A model generated the notes under the pieces. The model saw only the letters and a program-made list of their open reading frames with translations, ran no database searches and had not been told where the DNA came from. Source: Paracoccaceae bacterium (GTDB taxonomy: Bacteria > Pseudomonadota > Alphaproteobacteria > Rhodobacterales > Rhodobacteraceae). Taken from it: a stretch of DNA of 64,000 nucleotides. Positions 28,514 through 38,817 of the stretch are shown here, piece after piece (position 1 is the stretch's first letter; each line of letters starts with the position of its first letter). The position numbers were made by a program, and so were the translations under genes. Location: the NCBI GenBank assembly GCA_026419405.1, contig JANZZL010000021.1, positions 1 to 64,000 on the forward strand. Reading direction: 5' to 3'.

Positions 28514-29674
28514 ATGCAGTACGGCCTGAACGAAGAGCAGGAGATGATCGCGCAGACGGTGCGCAGCTTCGTCGAGCGCGAGATCTACCCGCACGAGGAG
28601 GAGGTGGAGCGCAGCGGGACCGTGCGCCCCGAGCTGGCCGAGGCGATCCGCCAGAAGACGATCGCGCTCGGCTTCTGGGCCTGCAACTTCCCCGAGGAGG
28701 TCGGCGGCGCCGGGCTCTCGCATCTGGAATTCGCGCTCGTGGAGCGCGAGCTCGGCCGGGGCAGCATGGCGCTGACCCACTTCTTCGGCCGGCCGCAGAA
28801 CATCCTGATGGCCTGCCGCGGCGAGCAGCGCGAGCGCTACCTCCTGCCCGCCGTCCGGGGCGAGCGCATGGACGCGCTCGCCATGACCGAACCGGGCGCG
28901 GGCTCCGACATCCGCTCGATGCGCTGCGCGGCACGCCGGGTCGGCGGCGACTGGGTGCTGAACGGGACGAAGCACTTCATCTCGGGCGCCGACCATGCCG
29001 ACTTCGTGATCGTCTTCGCCGCCACCGGCGAGGACGCCACCGCCCACGGCCCGAAGAAGCGCATCACCGCCTTTCTCGTCGATCGCGGGCACCCCGGCTT
29101 CACCATCCGGCCGGGCTACCGCTCGGTCTCGCACCGCGGCTACAACAACATGGTGCTCGAGTTCGACGACTGCCGTCTGCCGGATTCGCAGGTGCTCGGA
29201 GAGGTCGATGGCGGCTTCGAGGTGATGAACACCTGGCTCTATGCCACGCGGATCACCGTCGCCGCGATGTGCGTCGGCCGGGCGCGGCGGGTGTTCGACA
29301 CGGCCCTGGCCTACGCCGCCCAGCGCGAGCAGTTCGGGCAGAAGATCGGCCGGTTCCAGGGGGTGAGCTTCCAGCTCGCCGACATGATCACCTGGATCGA
29401 CGCCGCCGACTACCTCACGCTGGCCGCGGCCGACCGGCTCGACCGGGGCCTCAACGCCAACCGCGAGATCGCCTCGGCCAAGCTCTATGCCTCCGAGATG
29501 CTGGCGCGCGTCACCGACGCGGCGCTGCAGATCCACGGCGGCATGGGGCTGATGGACGACCTGCCGCTGGAACGCTGGTGGCGCGACGCGCGGGTGGAAC
29601 GGATCTGGGACGGGACCAGCGAGATCCAGCGCCACATCATCGGGCGCGAGCTTCTCCGGCCGCTCGGGGCATGA
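28514..29674 (+). CDS. Acyl-CoA dehydrogenase
   Basis: The 386-residue flavoenzyme has the family blocks ALAMTEPGAGSDIRSM, QREQFGQKIGRFQGVSFQLADM and IHGGMGLMDDLPLERWWRDAR...WDGTSEIQRHIIGREL. It makes the alpha-beta double bond of an acyl-CoA, passing electrons to ETF. With a CaiD-like hydratase and an acyl-CoA ligase downstream it may act on gamma-butyrobetainyl-CoA or a similar substrate; that is inferred from neighbours only. GGGGGAGG precedes the ATG. Confidence 0.9.
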   Translation: MQYGLNEEQEMIAQTVRSFVEREIYPHEEEVERSGTVRPELAEAIRQKTIALGFWACNFPEEVGGAGLSHLEFALVERELGRGSMALTHFFGRPQNILMACRGEQRERYLLPAVRGERMDALAMTEPGAGSDIRSMRCAARRVGGDWVLNGTKHFISGADHADFVIVFAATGEDATAHGPKKRITAFLVDRGHPGFTIRPGYRSVSHRGYNNMVLEFDDCRLPDSQVLGEVDGGFEVMNTWLYATRITVAAMCVGRARRVFDTALAYAAQREQFGQKIGRFQGVSFQLADMITWIDAADYLTLAAADRLDRGLNANREIASAKLYASEMLARVTDAALQIHGGMGLMDDLPLERWWRDARVERIWDGTSEIQRHIIGRELLRPLGA

Positions 29675-29966
29675 GGCGGGGCATGTCTCCGGCGGGATCA
29701 TCCGAGCCCCTGGCAGGCGCGCGCCCCCGCGCACGGCCGGCCCGCCGGACCGCGGCGGGGCGGCCTTCCGTGCTGCGGCCATCGGCATTTGCTCCCCTCC
29801 TGCCCGCACGGACCGCGGCGGTCCGGCTGGCTGTCCATCTCTCCTGCCGTCCGGAACTTCCGCCGCCGAAGGCACGCCGCGCGGAACGCGCGGCGCCCGG
29901 CCCGACGGAAGCTGCGGGCCACCGGCCCGCTTCGACCGGCGGGAGCCTCCCCGGAGGCTCGGGGTG
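29675..29966. other. Intergenic region before the acyl-CoA synthetase
   Basis: These 292 bases hold no convincing gene. They are GC-rich and separate the dehydrogenase from the synthetase. I see no T-tract terminator or clear promoter; a strong ribosome site (CCGGAGG, 29951-29957) ends the region. A small independent transcription unit for the synthetase and caiD is possible. Confidence 0.4.
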
Positions 29967-32003
29967 ATGCGCGACCTCTCCCGCCTCCTGCGCCCGGCCT
30001 CGGTCGCCGTCATCGGCGGCGGCGCCTGGGGCCGTGCGGTCGTGGCGCAGCTCCGGAAGTTCGGCTTCACCGGCGCGATTTGGCCCGTCCACCCGACCGC
30101 GGGCGAGATCGCTGGCCTGCCCGCCTTTCCCTCCCTCGCCGCGCTGCCGGCCGCGCCCGATGCGGCCTTTCTCGGCGTCAACCGTGCCGCCACCGTTGCG
30201 GCGGTGCGGGAGCTTGCCGCGATGGGCGCGGGCGGGGCCAGCTGCTTCGCCGCCGGCTTCGCCGAGGCCGAGGCCGAGGACGCCGAGGGCGCGCGGCTCC
30301 AGCAGGAGCTGATCGCCGCCGCCGCGGGCATGCCCTTCCTCGGGCCGAACTGCTACGGCTTCATCAACGCCTTCGACCGCGCCCTGCTCTGGCCCGATCA
30401 GCACGGCCTCGCCCCCGTCGCGCGGGGCGTTGCCATCCTCACGCAGTCGTCGAACATCGCCATCAACCTCACGATGCAGCGGCGCGGCCTGCCCATCGGC
30501 TACGTCGTCACCGCCGGCAACCAGGCGCAGACGACCCAGGCCGCCATCGCCGCGGCCCTTCTCGACGACCCGCGGGTCACCGCCATCGGCCTGCATGTCG
30601 AGGGGTTCCGCGATCTGCGCGCCTGGGAGGCCTTCGCCACGAAGGCGCATCGGCGGCGCATCCCCGTCATCGTCCTCAAGGTTGGCCGGTCGGAGGCCGC
30701 CCGCGCCGCAACCGTGTCGCACACCGCCTCGCTGGCCGGCGGCGACGCCGGCGCCGCGGCGCTCATCGACCGGCTCGGATTCGCGCGCGTCGGGTCGCTC
30801 CCCGACTTCCTCGAAACGCTGAAGCTCCTGCACGCCTGCGGCCCGCTGCCGTCGAACCGCATCGCCTCGATCTCCTGCTCGGGGGGCGAGGCCTCGCTCG
30901 CCGCCGACACCGCCGTCGGGCGCGACCTGACCTTCCCGGCCCTGACCGAGGCGCAGCGCACCGGCCTGCGCGCGGCGCTCGGGCCGATGGTCGCGCTCGC
31001 CAACCCGCTCGACTACAACACCTACATCTGGCGCGACACCGCGCGCATGACCGATGCCTGGGCGGCGATGATGGACCCCTCGCTCGCGCTCACGCTCCTG
31101 ATCGTGGACTACCCCCGCGAGGATCGCTGCGACGCCACCGACTGGGAATGCGCGACCGCGGCGGCGCTCGGCGCCAGGGCGCGCACGGGCACCAACGTCG
31201 CGCTGGTCGCGACCCTGCCCGAACTCCTGCCCGAACCCGTCGCCGCGCGGCTGATGGAGGGGGGCGTCGTGCCGCTCCACGGCCTTGCCGAGGCGATGGC
31301 CGCCGCCGAGGCCGCGGCCCGGCTCGGCCGGGCGCAGCCCGCGCCCCTGCCTCTGCTCCTGCCCGGGCCGGCACGCGCCGGCGCGGCGACACTCTCCGAG
31401 GCCGAGGCCAAGCGGCGGCTGGCGGCCTTCGGGCTCGACCTGCCGCGCTCGGCCCGGGCGGCCTCCCCCGCCGAGGCGGCGCGGGCCGCCGCCACCATCG
31501 GCTTTCCCGCCGTGCTCAAGGGCGAGGGCTTCGCGCACAAGACCGAGGCCGGGGCGGTGGCGCTCGGCCTGGCGGATGCCGCGGCGGTCGAGGCGGCAGC
31601 CCGCGCCATGCCCGCCGCCGCGTTCCTGGTCGAGGAGATGATCACCGGCGGCGTCGCCGAACTGCTCGTCGGCGTGGTGCGGGATCCGGCGCACGGCTTC
31701 GTCCTGACGCTCGGCGCGGGGGGCGTGCTGACCGAGCTTCTCGGCGACAGGGTCTCGCTTCTCGTGCCGGCCTCCGAGGCCGAGGTGACCGAGGCGCTCG
31801 GCCGGCTGCGGGTCGCCCGGCTGCTCTCGGGCCACCGCGGCAAGCCCGCGGCCGACCTCAGGGCCGCCGTGGCGGCGGTGATGGCCGTGCAGGCCTTCGT
31901 GGTCGCACAGGCAGGCACGCTCGAGGAAGTCGAGATCAACCCGCTCATCTGCACGCCCGCCCGCGCGGTGGCGGCGGATGCGCTCATCCGGGAGGCGACA
32001 TGA
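29967..32003 (+). CDS. NDP-forming acyl-CoA synthetase (acetate-CoA ligase family)
   Basis: The 678-residue protein fuses a CoA-binding domain (SVAVIGGGAWGRAVVAQL), a succinyl-CoA-ligase-like domain with the probable phospho-histidine in ATVSHTASLAGGD, and a C-terminal ATP-grasp domain (FPAVLKGEGFAHKTEAGAVAL; VEEVEINPLICTP-like end). It makes an acyl-CoA from acid, CoA and ATP, giving ADP. The ATG at 29967 has GGAGG 9 nt upstream; a GTG one codon earlier is less likely. It overlaps caiD by 4 nt, so the acid is probably what CaiD processes. Confidence 0.88.
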   Translation: MRDLSRLLRPASVAVIGGGAWGRAVVAQLRKFGFTGAIWPVHPTAGEIAGLPAFPSLAALPAAPDAAFLGVNRAATVAAVRELAAMGAGGASCFAAGFAEAEAEDAEGARLQQELIAAAAGMPFLGPNCYGFINAFDRALLWPDQHGLAPVARGVAILTQSSNIAINLTMQRRGLPIGYVVTAGNQAQTTQAAIAAALLDDPRVTAIGLHVEGFRDLRAWEAFATKAHRRRIPVIVLKVGRSEAARAATVSHTASLAGGDAGAAALIDRLGFARVGSLPDFLETLKLLHACGPLPSNRIASISCSGGEASLAADTAVGRDLTFPALTEAQRTGLRAALGPMVALANPLDYNTYIWRDTARMTDAWAAMMDPSLALTLLIVDYPREDRCDATDWECATAAALGARARTGTNVALVATLPELLPEPVAARLMEGGVVPLHGLAEAMAAAEAAARLGRAQPAPLPLLLPGPARAGAATLSEAEAKRRLAAFGLDLPRSARAASPAEAARAAATIGFPAVLKGEGFAHKTEAGAVALGLADAAAVEAAARAMPAAAFLVEEMITGGVAELLVGVVRDPAHGFVLTLGAGGVLTELLGDRVSLLVPASEAEVTEALGRLRVARLLSGHRGKPAADLRAAVAAVMAVQAFVVAQAGTLEEVEINPLICTPARAVAADALIREAT

Positions 32004-32779
32004 GCCCGATCAGAACCCGACGCGAGGGGGCGATCCTCGAAGTCACGCTCGACCGGCCGAAGGCCAATGCCATCGACCTCGCCACCAGCCGGATCATGGG
32101 CGAGTGCTTCCGCGACTTCCGCGACGATCCCGACCTGCGCGTCGCCATCGTCACCGGAGCGGGTCCGAAGTTCTTCTGCCCCGGCTGGGACCTGAAGGCC
32201 GCGGCGGCCGGCGATGCGGTCGATGGCGACTACGGCGTTGGCGGCTTCGGCGGGCTGCAGGAGCTGCGCGACCTCAACAAGCCGGTCATCGCCGCCGTGA
32301 ACGGCATCGCCTGCGGCGGCGGGCTGGAACTGGCGCTTTCCGCCGACATCATCCTGGCGGCCGATCACGCCACCTTCGCCCTGCCCGAGATCCGGTCCGG
32401 CACGGTGGCCGATGCCGCAAGCATCAAGCTGCCCAAGCGCATCCCCTACCACATCGCCATGGAGCTCCTGCTGACCGGGCGCTGGATGGACGCGGCCGAG
32501 GCGCACCGCTGGGGCCTCGTCAACGAGATCCTGCCCGCCGCGCGGCTGATGGAACGCGCCTGGGACCTCGCCCGGCTGATCGCCTCCGGTCCGCCCCTCG
32601 TCTACGCCGCGATCAAGGAGATCGTGCGCGACGCCGAGGGCTCCCGCTTCCAGGACACGATGAACCGCGTCACCCGGCGGCAGCTGCGCACCGTGGACAT
32701 CCTCTACGGTTCCGAAGACCAGAAGGAAGGCGCACGCGCCTTTGCCGAGAAGCGCGACCCGGTCTGGAAGGGCCGCTGA
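32000..32779 (+). CDS. caiD: Carnitinyl-CoA dehydratase (crotonobetainyl-CoA hydratase)
   Basis: The 259-residue crotonase-fold protein closely resembles E. coli CaiD: LDRPKANAID, the FRDDPDLRVAIVTGAGPKFF block, GWDLKAAA, and the C-terminus AFAEKRDPVWKGR. CaiD hydrates crotonobetainyl-CoA to carnitinyl-CoA. Together with the upstream dehydrogenase and synthetase this suggests breakdown of carnitine or gamma-butyrobetaine, but no caiB or caiC is here. The ATG overlaps the synthetase stop (ATGA). Confidence 0.85.
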   Translation: MSPIRTRREGAILEVTLDRPKANAIDLATSRIMGECFRDFRDDPDLRVAIVTGAGPKFFCPGWDLKAAAAGDAVDGDYGVGGFGGLQELRDLNKPVIAAVNGIACGGGLELALSADIILAADHATFALPEIRSGTVADAASIKLPKRIPYHIAMELLLTGRWMDAAEAHRWGLVNEILPAARLMERAWDLARLIASGPPLVYAAIKEIVRDAEGSRFQDTMNRVTRRQLRTVDILYGSEDQKEGARAFAEKRDPVWKGR

Positions 32780-32784
32780 GGCCC

Positions 32785-33408
32785 TCAGACCCTGCGGAAC
32801 CGCAGGATGAAGGCCCGGTCGGCGGCGTGGACCCCCGCGCCCGCGTAGATCGGCACCTCCTCCTCGACGAGGTCGCGGATGCGGCCGCCCAGCGCCGCGA
32901 GCGCGGCGGCGAAGCCGGCGGCGGCGTGATGCGCGGCATTGACCGAAAGCGCGAAGAGCGCGCCGGGCCGGGCGATGCCGACAATCTCCGGCAGCACGTC
33001 GGGGCCGAGGTGCCCGAGCGTGAAGGTCCCTGCGCTGACGATCCCCGCATAGCTGCCCTCGGGCAGGGTCGGCCCGGCGGTGACGTCGCCCAGGATCAGC
33101 CGCCGGTAGACGCCCTTGCCGCGCGCCTGCCCGAGCATCTCGGGCGAGATGTCGAGCCCGTCCACCGGGCCGATCCCGCGCGCCGCCAGGCACTCGCCCA
33201 CCAGGCCCGTGCCCGCGCCGAGGTCCAGCACCGGCCCCGCGCCACCTGCGGCGGCATAGGCGGCTGCCACCGCCTCGGGCAGCCGGTAGCCGGTCGCCTG
33301 CGCGAAATCCTCGTCGTAGGTCGCCGCCCATTCCGCGTAGAGGCGCCGGCTGTCCTCGGGCCCGTTCAGGGCGTAGGCGGCGTGCAGCTTCTCGGGCGCC
33401 GGGCTCAT
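32785..33408 (-). CDS. Class I SAM-dependent methyltransferase
   Basis: The 207-residue protein has motif I LDLGAGTGLVGECLAARG, DISPEMLGQARG (motif II) and GDV, all typical of Methyltransf_11/25-type enzymes. Substrate unknown; the RLYAEWAATYDEDF start resembles small-molecule or WBSCR27-like methyltransferases. Starts at 33417 or 33432 are also possible and none has a strong ribosome site. Its 3' end faces caiD across 5 bases. Confidence 0.82.
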   Translation of the reverse strand: MSPAPEKLHAAYALNGPEDSRRLYAEWAATYDEDFAQATGYRLPEAVAAAYAAAGGAGPVLDLGAGTGLVGECLAARGIGPVDGLDISPEMLGQARGKGVYRRLILGDVTAGPTLPEGSYAGIVSAGTFTLGHLGPDVLPEIVGIARPGALFALSVNAAHHAAAGFAAALAALGGRIRDLVEEEVPIYAGAGVHAADRAFILRFRRV

Positions 33409-33527
33409 GGCGGGCATGGTGCCATGCCGCACGGCCCGATCAACCCCCGTCCGCCTTGCGCTTGCCGCCGCCGGCGGGAATAGTCGGCGGCACCGGCCCG
33501 GCCGGCCGCAGGAGGAAGGCGCCGCAG

Positions 33528-34358
33528 ATGCAGCCGATGGACATCCTCTGGCTGTTCCTCATCTTCAGCGCGCTCCAGCCGGCGCTGCGCCTGCGGCTGC
33601 TCGAATACCAGCGGGCCATGAAGATGGCCAAGCTCCAGCGCGACCGCGGCAGCAAGGTCATCCTGCTCGTCCACCGGCAGGAGACGATGCGGCTCCTCGG
33701 CTTTCCGCTGATGCGCTACATCGACATCCACGACAGCGAGGAGGTGCTGCGCGCGATCCGCCTCGCGGCGCCCGACCAGCCGGTGGACATCGTGCTGCAC
33801 ACGCCCGGCGGGCTCGTGCTTGCCGCGCTCCAGATCGCCCGCGCGGTCGAGGCGCACAGGGGCAAGGTCACCGTGTTCGTGCCGCACCACGCGATGTCGG
33901 GCGGCACGCTGATCGCGCTCGCCGCCGACGAGATCGTGATGTGCGAACATTCCGTCCTCGGCCCGATCGACCCGCAGATCGGCGAACTGCCCGCCGCCTC
34001 GATCCTGCGGGCCGTCGCCCAGAAGCCGGTTGCCGAGATCGAGGACCAGACGCTGATCCTGGCCGACGTCAGCCGCAAGGCGCTCGACCAGGTGACGAGG
34101 GCGGCCGAGGCGCTGCTCGCCCGCCACATGGACCGCGACGCGGCGAAGGCCCTGGCCGAGAAGCTCGCATCGGGGACCTGGACGCACGACTATCCGATCG
34201 GCGCCGAGGAGGCGAAGGCGATGGGCCTGCCCGTGAGCCTCGACATGCCGCAGGACATCCTCGACCTGATGACGCTCTACCCCCAGCCCGTGCGGCAGCA
34301 GCGCGGGGTCGAGTATCTGCCCGACGTGCCCGGCCCGGCGCGCAAGCCCAAGGCGTGA
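33528..34358 (+). CDS. SDH_sah family ClpP-fold protease-like membrane protein
   Basis: The 276-residue protein has an N-terminal membrane segment (MDILWLFLIFSALQPAL) and a ClpP/crotonase-fold core with LHTPGGLVLAALQIARAV, the likely nucleophile serine in PHHAMSGGTLIALAADEI, and VLGPIDPQIG. It belongs to the serine dehydrogenase proteinase (SDH_sah) group, predicted membrane-bound serine proteases of unknown substrate. GGAGGAAGG lies before the ATG. Its operon partner is the SDR gene 10 bases downstream. Confidence 0.85.
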   Translation: MQPMDILWLFLIFSALQPALRLRLLEYQRAMKMAKLQRDRGSKVILLVHRQETMRLLGFPLMRYIDIHDSEEVLRAIRLAAPDQPVDIVLHTPGGLVLAALQIARAVEAHRGKVTVFVPHHAMSGGTLIALAADEIVMCEHSVLGPIDPQIGELPAASILRAVAQKPVAEIEDQTLILADVSRKALDQVTRAAEALLARHMDRDAAKALAEKLASGTWTHDYPIGAEEAKAMGLPVSLDMPQDILDLMTLYPQPVRQQRGVEYLPDVPGPARKPKA

Positions 34359-34368
34359 GGCGCAGGGC

Positions 34369-35235
34369 GTGGCGGGCACCCTGCTCTCCCTCGGCCACGG
34401 CTACTCGGCCTCGGCGCTGGGGCGGCGTCTGAAGGCCGAGGGCTGGCGGGTGATCGGCACGACGCGCTCGGCCGAGCGCGCCGCGCACCTTGCGGCCGAG
34501 GGGGTGGAGCCGCGGATCTGGCCGGGGGCCGACCTGTCCGCCGACCTCGCCGCGGCGACGCATCTGCTGAGCTCGATCGCCCCCGGCGCCGAGGGCGATC
34601 CGGTGATCGCCCGGCTCGGCGAGGCGATCGCCGCAGCCGCGCCGCACATCGCCTGGGCGGGCTACCTCTCCACCACCGGCGTCTATGGCGACCACGCCGG
34701 CGGCTGGGTGGACGAGACGACGCCCCTCGCCCCCTCGACGCCGCGCGGCCGGGCGCGGGCGGCGGCCGAGGCGGAGTGGCAGGCGCTCGCCGCCCGCTCG
34801 GGCCTGCCGCTCCACATCTTCCGGCTCGCCGGCATCTACGGCCCCGGGCGCGGACCCTTCGAGAAGGTGCGCGACGGCAGCGCGCGGCGGATCGTCAAGC
34901 CGGGGCAGGTCTTCAGCCGCATCCATGTCGACGACATTGCGCAGGTGCTGGCCGCCTCGATCGCAAGGCCCGATCCCGGCGCGGTCTACAACGTCTGCGA
35001 CGACGACCCCGCCCCGCCCGAGGAGGTGCTGGCGCATGCCGCCGCGCTCCTCGGCCTGCCGCCGCCGCCCGAGGTGCCCTTCGAGGCGGCCGATCTGTCC
35101 GAGATGGCGCGCAGCTTCTACGCCGAATCCAAGCGCGTCCGGAACGACCGCATCAAGCGCGACCTCGGCGTGCGCCTGCTCCATCCCGACTACCGCGCGG
35201 GCCTCGCCGCCGTCCTTGCTGCCGAGCGCGGATGA
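34369..35235 (+). CDS. SDR/NAD-dependent epimerase-like protein (YeeZ-like)
   Basis: The 288-residue protein, starting with GTG, has the nucleotide site LLSLGHGYSASALGRRLKAEGW and the catalytic-region STTGVYGDHAGGWVDE. LAGIYGPGRGP, FSRIHVDDIAQVLAASI and YNVCDDDPAPPEEVL complete the extended-SDR plan. It resembles E. coli YeeZ, of unknown reaction. It follows the SDH_sah gene by 10 bases, and its 3' end nearly meets lolA. Confidence 0.82.
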   Translation: MAGTLLSLGHGYSASALGRRLKAEGWRVIGTTRSAERAAHLAAEGVEPRIWPGADLSADLAAATHLLSSIAPGAEGDPVIARLGEAIAAAAPHIAWAGYLSTTGVYGDHAGGWVDETTPLAPSTPRGRARAAAEAEWQALAARSGLPLHIFRLAGIYGPGRGPFEKVRDGSARRIVKPGQVFSRIHVDDIAQVLAASIARPDPGAVYNVCDDDPAPPEEVLAHAAALLGLPPPPEVPFEAADLSEMARSFYAESKRVRNDRIKRDLGVRLLHPDYRAGLAAVLAAERG

Positions 35236-35239
35236 ACGC

Positions 35240-35845
35240 TCAGCGCCGCCGCTGCTGCTCGATCTGGATCGAGAACAGCGAGGGCGGATAGCTCGCCCCG
35301 GTGCGCAGACCGTCGAGCACCACCGTCGTCTGGTAGCCGGTCTCGTCGGTCACGATCCACTGCCTGAGGGCGATGGGCGAGGGCGAGAAGAAGAGCTTGA
35401 TGGTGCCGTACTGCGGATTGTCGGGATCCTGCGCGGTCACGGTCGTCATGCCCTGCTCCTCGCCATGGGCCACCACCATGCGCGCACGCGTCAGATCGAT
35501 GTTGCGCGCCAGGATCAGGTTCAGCGGGGTCCGGCGCAGCGGATACTGCTCGGGCGGCTGGTTCGACTTGGCGTCGAAGACCGCCACCTGCCCCGACGAG
35601 GCCAGCACCAGCGCCGCGTTCGGCGGGTCGTACTCGAACCGCATCCGGTTCGGGCGCTGGATGAACAGCCGCCCGGTGGACCGGCTGCCGTCGGCGTTGA
35701 GCTGGGTGAAGGTCGATTCGGCCGTCTGGATCGAATTGAGATAGCGCGAGATCTCGGCGAGCGGGATCGGCGCGGCAAGCGCCGGCGCGGCCGCCGCAGC
35801 GAGGGCGAGCGGCGCGAGAAGAAGGCTGCGGCGAAGCGGGTCCAT
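35240..35845 (-). CDS. lolA: LolA-family outer-membrane lipoprotein carrier
   Basis: The 201-residue periplasmic protein has a signal peptide (SLLLAPLALAAAAAPALA) and the LolA pattern EISRYLNSIQTAESTFTQLNADG, then RPNRMRFEYDPPN. It carries lipoproteins from the LolCDE complex across the periplasm. GAGG lies 6 nt before the ATG. It is downstream of ftsK on the same strand, a pairing common in many proteobacteria. Length is in the normal range. Confidence 0.9.
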   Translation of the reverse strand: MDPLRRSLLLAPLALAAAAAPALAAPIPLAEISRYLNSIQTAESTFTQLNADGSRSTGRLFIQRPNRMRFEYDPPNAALVLASSGQVAVFDAKSNQPPEQYPLRRTPLNLILARNIDLTRARMVVAHGEEQGMTTVTAQDPDNPQYGTIKLFFSPSPIALRQWIVTDETGYQTTVVLDGLRTGASYPPSLFSIQIEQQRRR

Positions 35846-35961
35846 GGATACCTCGTGGCGTTCGGGGCGGCTCTACGCCGCTTGACATGGGAAGAGCAAC
35901 GCCCATGGCCAAGCGTTATGCGATAACACGCCGGCCGCGACAGGTCACCCGCCGCGGCGTC

Positions 35962-38802
35962 CTACGCCTCGGGCACGAGGATCTCCCGCTTGCCGACGTG
36001 GTTCGCCGGGCTCACCAGACCCTGCTCCTCCATCTGCTCGACGAGCCGCGCGGCCTTGTTGTAGCCGATGCCGAGCTTGCGCTGGATGTAGGAGGTGGAG
36101 ACCTTGCGGTCCTTCAGCACCACGGCGACCGCCTGGTCGTAGAGCGCATCGTCGCTCTCGCCCGAGCCGAGGCCGAGCACGAGGTCGATGTCGTCGGCCT
36201 TGTCGTCGTCGGGCCCTTCGACCACCGAGCCCACGTATTCGGGCGGGCCGTAGCTCTTGAGGTAGGAGACGACCTCCTCGACCTCCTCGTCGCTCACGAA
36301 GGGCCCGTGGACGCGGGCGATCCTGCCGCCGCCCGCCATGTAGAGCATGTCGCCCTGCCCGAGGAGCTGCTCGGCCCCCATCTCGCCCAGGATCGTCCGG
36401 CTGTCGATCTTGGACGTCACCTGGAAGCTGATCCGGGTGGGGAAGTTGGCCTTGATCGTGCCGGTGATCACATCCACGCTCGGCCGCTGGGTGGCCATGA
36501 TGAGGTGGATGCCCGAGGCCCGCGCCATCTGCGCCAGCCGCTGGATGCAGGCCTCGATCTCCTTGCCCGCCACCATCATCAGGTCGGCCATCTCGTCCAC
36601 GATGACGACGATGTAGGGCAGCTTGACCGGGGTGATCTCCTCGGTCTCGAACACCGGGTCGCCGGTCTCGTCGTCGAAGCCGGTCTGCACCGTCCGGCTG
36701 AAGGTCTCGCCGCGGGCAAGCGCATCGGCCACCCGGCCGTTGTAGCCCTCGATGTTGCGCACCCCCATCTTCGACATCTTGCGGTAGCGCTCCTCCATCT
36801 CGCCCACGACCCACTTGAGCGCGACGACCGCCTTCTTGGGGTCGGTGACCACGGGGGAGAGGAGGTGCGGGATCCCGTCGTAGACGCTGAGTTCCAGCAT
36901 CTTGGGGTCGATCATGATCAGCCGGCATTCCTCGGGCGAGAGCTTGTAGAGGAGCGACAGGATCATGGTGTTGATGGCCACCGACTTGCCCGAGCCCGTG
37001 GTGCCCGCGATCAGCAGGTGCGGCATCTTGGCCAGGTTGGCCACCACCGGCTCGCCGGCGATGTCCTTGCCCAGCGCCAGCGGCAGCCGCATCTGGCTGT
37101 CGCCGAAGTCGCGGCTGGACAGGATCTCGCGCAGCACCACCTTCTCGCGGTGGGCGTTCGGCAGCTCGATCCCGATCACCGATCGGCCCGGCACCGTCGA
37201 GACCCGGGCCGAGAGCGCCGACATGCTGCGCGCGATGTCGTCGGCCAGGCCGATCACGCGGCTCGCCTTCACGCCGGGGGCGGGCTCGAGTTCGTACATC
37301 GTGACCACCGGGCCGGGGCGGACGCTGACGATCTCGCCCTTGACGCCGTAGTCGTCGAGCACCGTCTCGAGCATCCGGGCGTTCTCCTCCAGCGCCTCGT
37401 TCGAGAGCTGGTTCCGCCTGATCTCGACCGGGCTCGACAGCAGCGACAAGGGCGGCGGTTCGTAGGCGGGCGGCGCCGCCCCCTCGAACGGCAGGGCCGG
37501 CTGGCGCTCGGCCTGCGCCTGGCGCGAGGGCTGCGGCTGCCGCACCTGGGTCTGCACCACCGGCTTCGGGGCATAGACCGACTGATCCGCGGGCCGCGGC
37601 TCGACCGGGCGCGCCGGCGCGGCCGAGGGCCGATGGGCGTCGTAGGCGGCGAACAGGCGGTCCTCGTGTTCCTCGGGCACCGGATCGAGCGTCCGCGCCG
37701 TGGCGCCCGCGCGGTGCGCCGCGGTCAGCGGCGGCTCGACGCGCCGGGCCGGCGCGATCTCGACCGGCCGCACCGGCTTGCCGAGGCTCATGCGGTTCTG
37801 GATCGCCGTGGCGATCCGCACCCGCACGCGATCCTCGCTGGGCGCGCCGATCGCGGCCGCAAGCGCCGGCGCCGGTTCGACAAGTTCCGGCTCGGGCATG
37901 GGCGCGATCTGCGCTGCGAGCCGCGCCACCCCCGGAAGGCGCGAGAGGAGGCCGGGGCGCTCGGCGCGCGGCATCGCCGCGGCGGCCGCGGAGGCAGACG
38001 GGGCCGGACCGCCGGCGCGGCCCTGAAGCTGCGGCTCGGCCTGCCCCGTGCCGAGAGGCCGCGGCGCGCCGAAGCCGCGCGGCGCCGGCCCCGCCCTGCG
38101 CCGCTCGGCCAGGCGCTGGGCCGCCTCCCGCCCCGAGCGCACCAGTGCTTCGGCGCCATGCGCCGCAAGCTGCGCCGCCTGCGCGTAGGCCAGCACCGTT
38201 CCCACCGCGAGGAACCGCCCCGCAAGCCGCAGCTCGCGCAGCGTCCAGCCGGTCACGAACAGCATCAGCCCGACCGCCGCCGCCCCCGACAGCAGCGACA
38301 GCAGCCGCAGGCTGAGGCCGGTTCCGAAGGGCGCGATGCCGATCAGGGCGCCGAGCACCGTATCCCCGAACAGCCCGCCGAGGCCGAAGCTGTGCGTCCA
38401 GCCGCCCGGCGGCACGTGAGTCGCGGCGAAGATCGCCGTCAGCGCCACTGCGATCGGCGCGAAGATGACGCGCGAGAAGGCGCGCTCGGCCCCGATATGC
38501 AGCACGAACCTGAGGCCCCAGGCGAGTGCCAGCGCGGCAAGGCTCCAGGCGGCGAAGCCCATGATCACGGTCAGCGGCGAGGCGATGGCGGCGCCGATCC
38601 GCCCGAGCAGGTTCTCCGCGTCGGCGTCGGTGGCCGACAGCCACGAGGGATCGTCGGGCGCGTAGGAGGCCAGCATCAGCCCGGTGGCGACGCCCAGCCC
38701 GATCAGCCCGATCCCGAGCAGCTCGCGCCCACGCCGCTCGAGCACCGCCTGCGTCTTCCGGTCCAGAAGCGGGTCGCGCCGTTTCGCCTGATAGGATGCC
38801 AT
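35962..38802 (-). CDS. ftsK: DNA translocase FtsK
   Basis: The 946-residue protein has four N-terminal membrane helices (about 28-190), a long Pro/Ala/Arg-rich linker (about 200-430), and the translocase motor with Walker A GTTGSGKS near 604 and Walker [12 protein letters not shown] near 735. A C-terminal gamma winged-helix domain ([24 protein letters not shown]) ends it. It pumps chromosome DNA through the closing septum and activates XerCD recombination. The C-terminal gamma domain shows it is the full-length type. Confidence 0.97.
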   Translation of the reverse strand: MASYQAKRRDPLLDRKTQAVLERRGRELLGIGLIGLGVATGLMLASYAPDDPSWLSATDADAENLLGRIGAAIASPLTVIMGFAAWSLAALALAWGLRFVLHIGAERAFSRVIFAPIAVALTAIFAATHVPPGGWTHSFGLGGLFGDTVLGALIGIAPFGTGLSLRLLSLLSGAAAVGLMLFVTGWTLRELRLAGRFLAVGTVLAYAQAAQLAAHGAEALVRSGREAAQRLAERRRAGPAPRGFGAPRPLGTGQAEPQLQGRAGGPAPSASAAAAAMPRAERPGLLSRLPGVARLAAQIAPMPEPELVEPAPALAAAIGAPSEDRVRVRIATAIQNRMSLGKPVRPVEIAPARRVEPPLTAAHRAGATARTLDPVPEEHEDRLFAAYDAHRPSAAPARPVEPRPADQSVYAPKPVVQTQVRQPQPSRQAQAERQPALPFEGAAPPAYEPPPLSLLSSPVEIRRNQLSNEALEENARMLETVLDDYGVKGEIVSVRPGPVVTMYELEPAPGVKASRVIGLADDIARSMSALSARVSTVPGRSVIGIELPNAHREKVVLREILSSRDFGDSQMRLPLALGKDIAGEPVVANLAKMPHLLIAGTTGSGKSVAINTMILSLLYKLSPEECRLIMIDPKMLELSVYDGIPHLLSPVVTDPKKAVVALKWVVGEMEERYRKMSKMGVRNIEGYNGRVADALARGETFSRTVQTGFDDETGDPVFETEEITPVKLPYIVVIVDEMADLMMVAGKEIEACIQRLAQMARASGIHLIMATQRPSVDVITGTIKANFPTRISFQVTSKIDSRTILGEMGAEQLLGQGDMLYMAGGGRIARVHGPFVSDEEVEEVVSYLKSYGPPEYVGSVVEGPDDDKADDIDLVLGLGSGESDDALYDQAVAVVLKDRKVSTSYIQRKLGIGYNKAARLVEQMEEQGLVSPANHVGKREILVPEA

Positions 38803-38817
38803 GCCCTTACCGAACCC

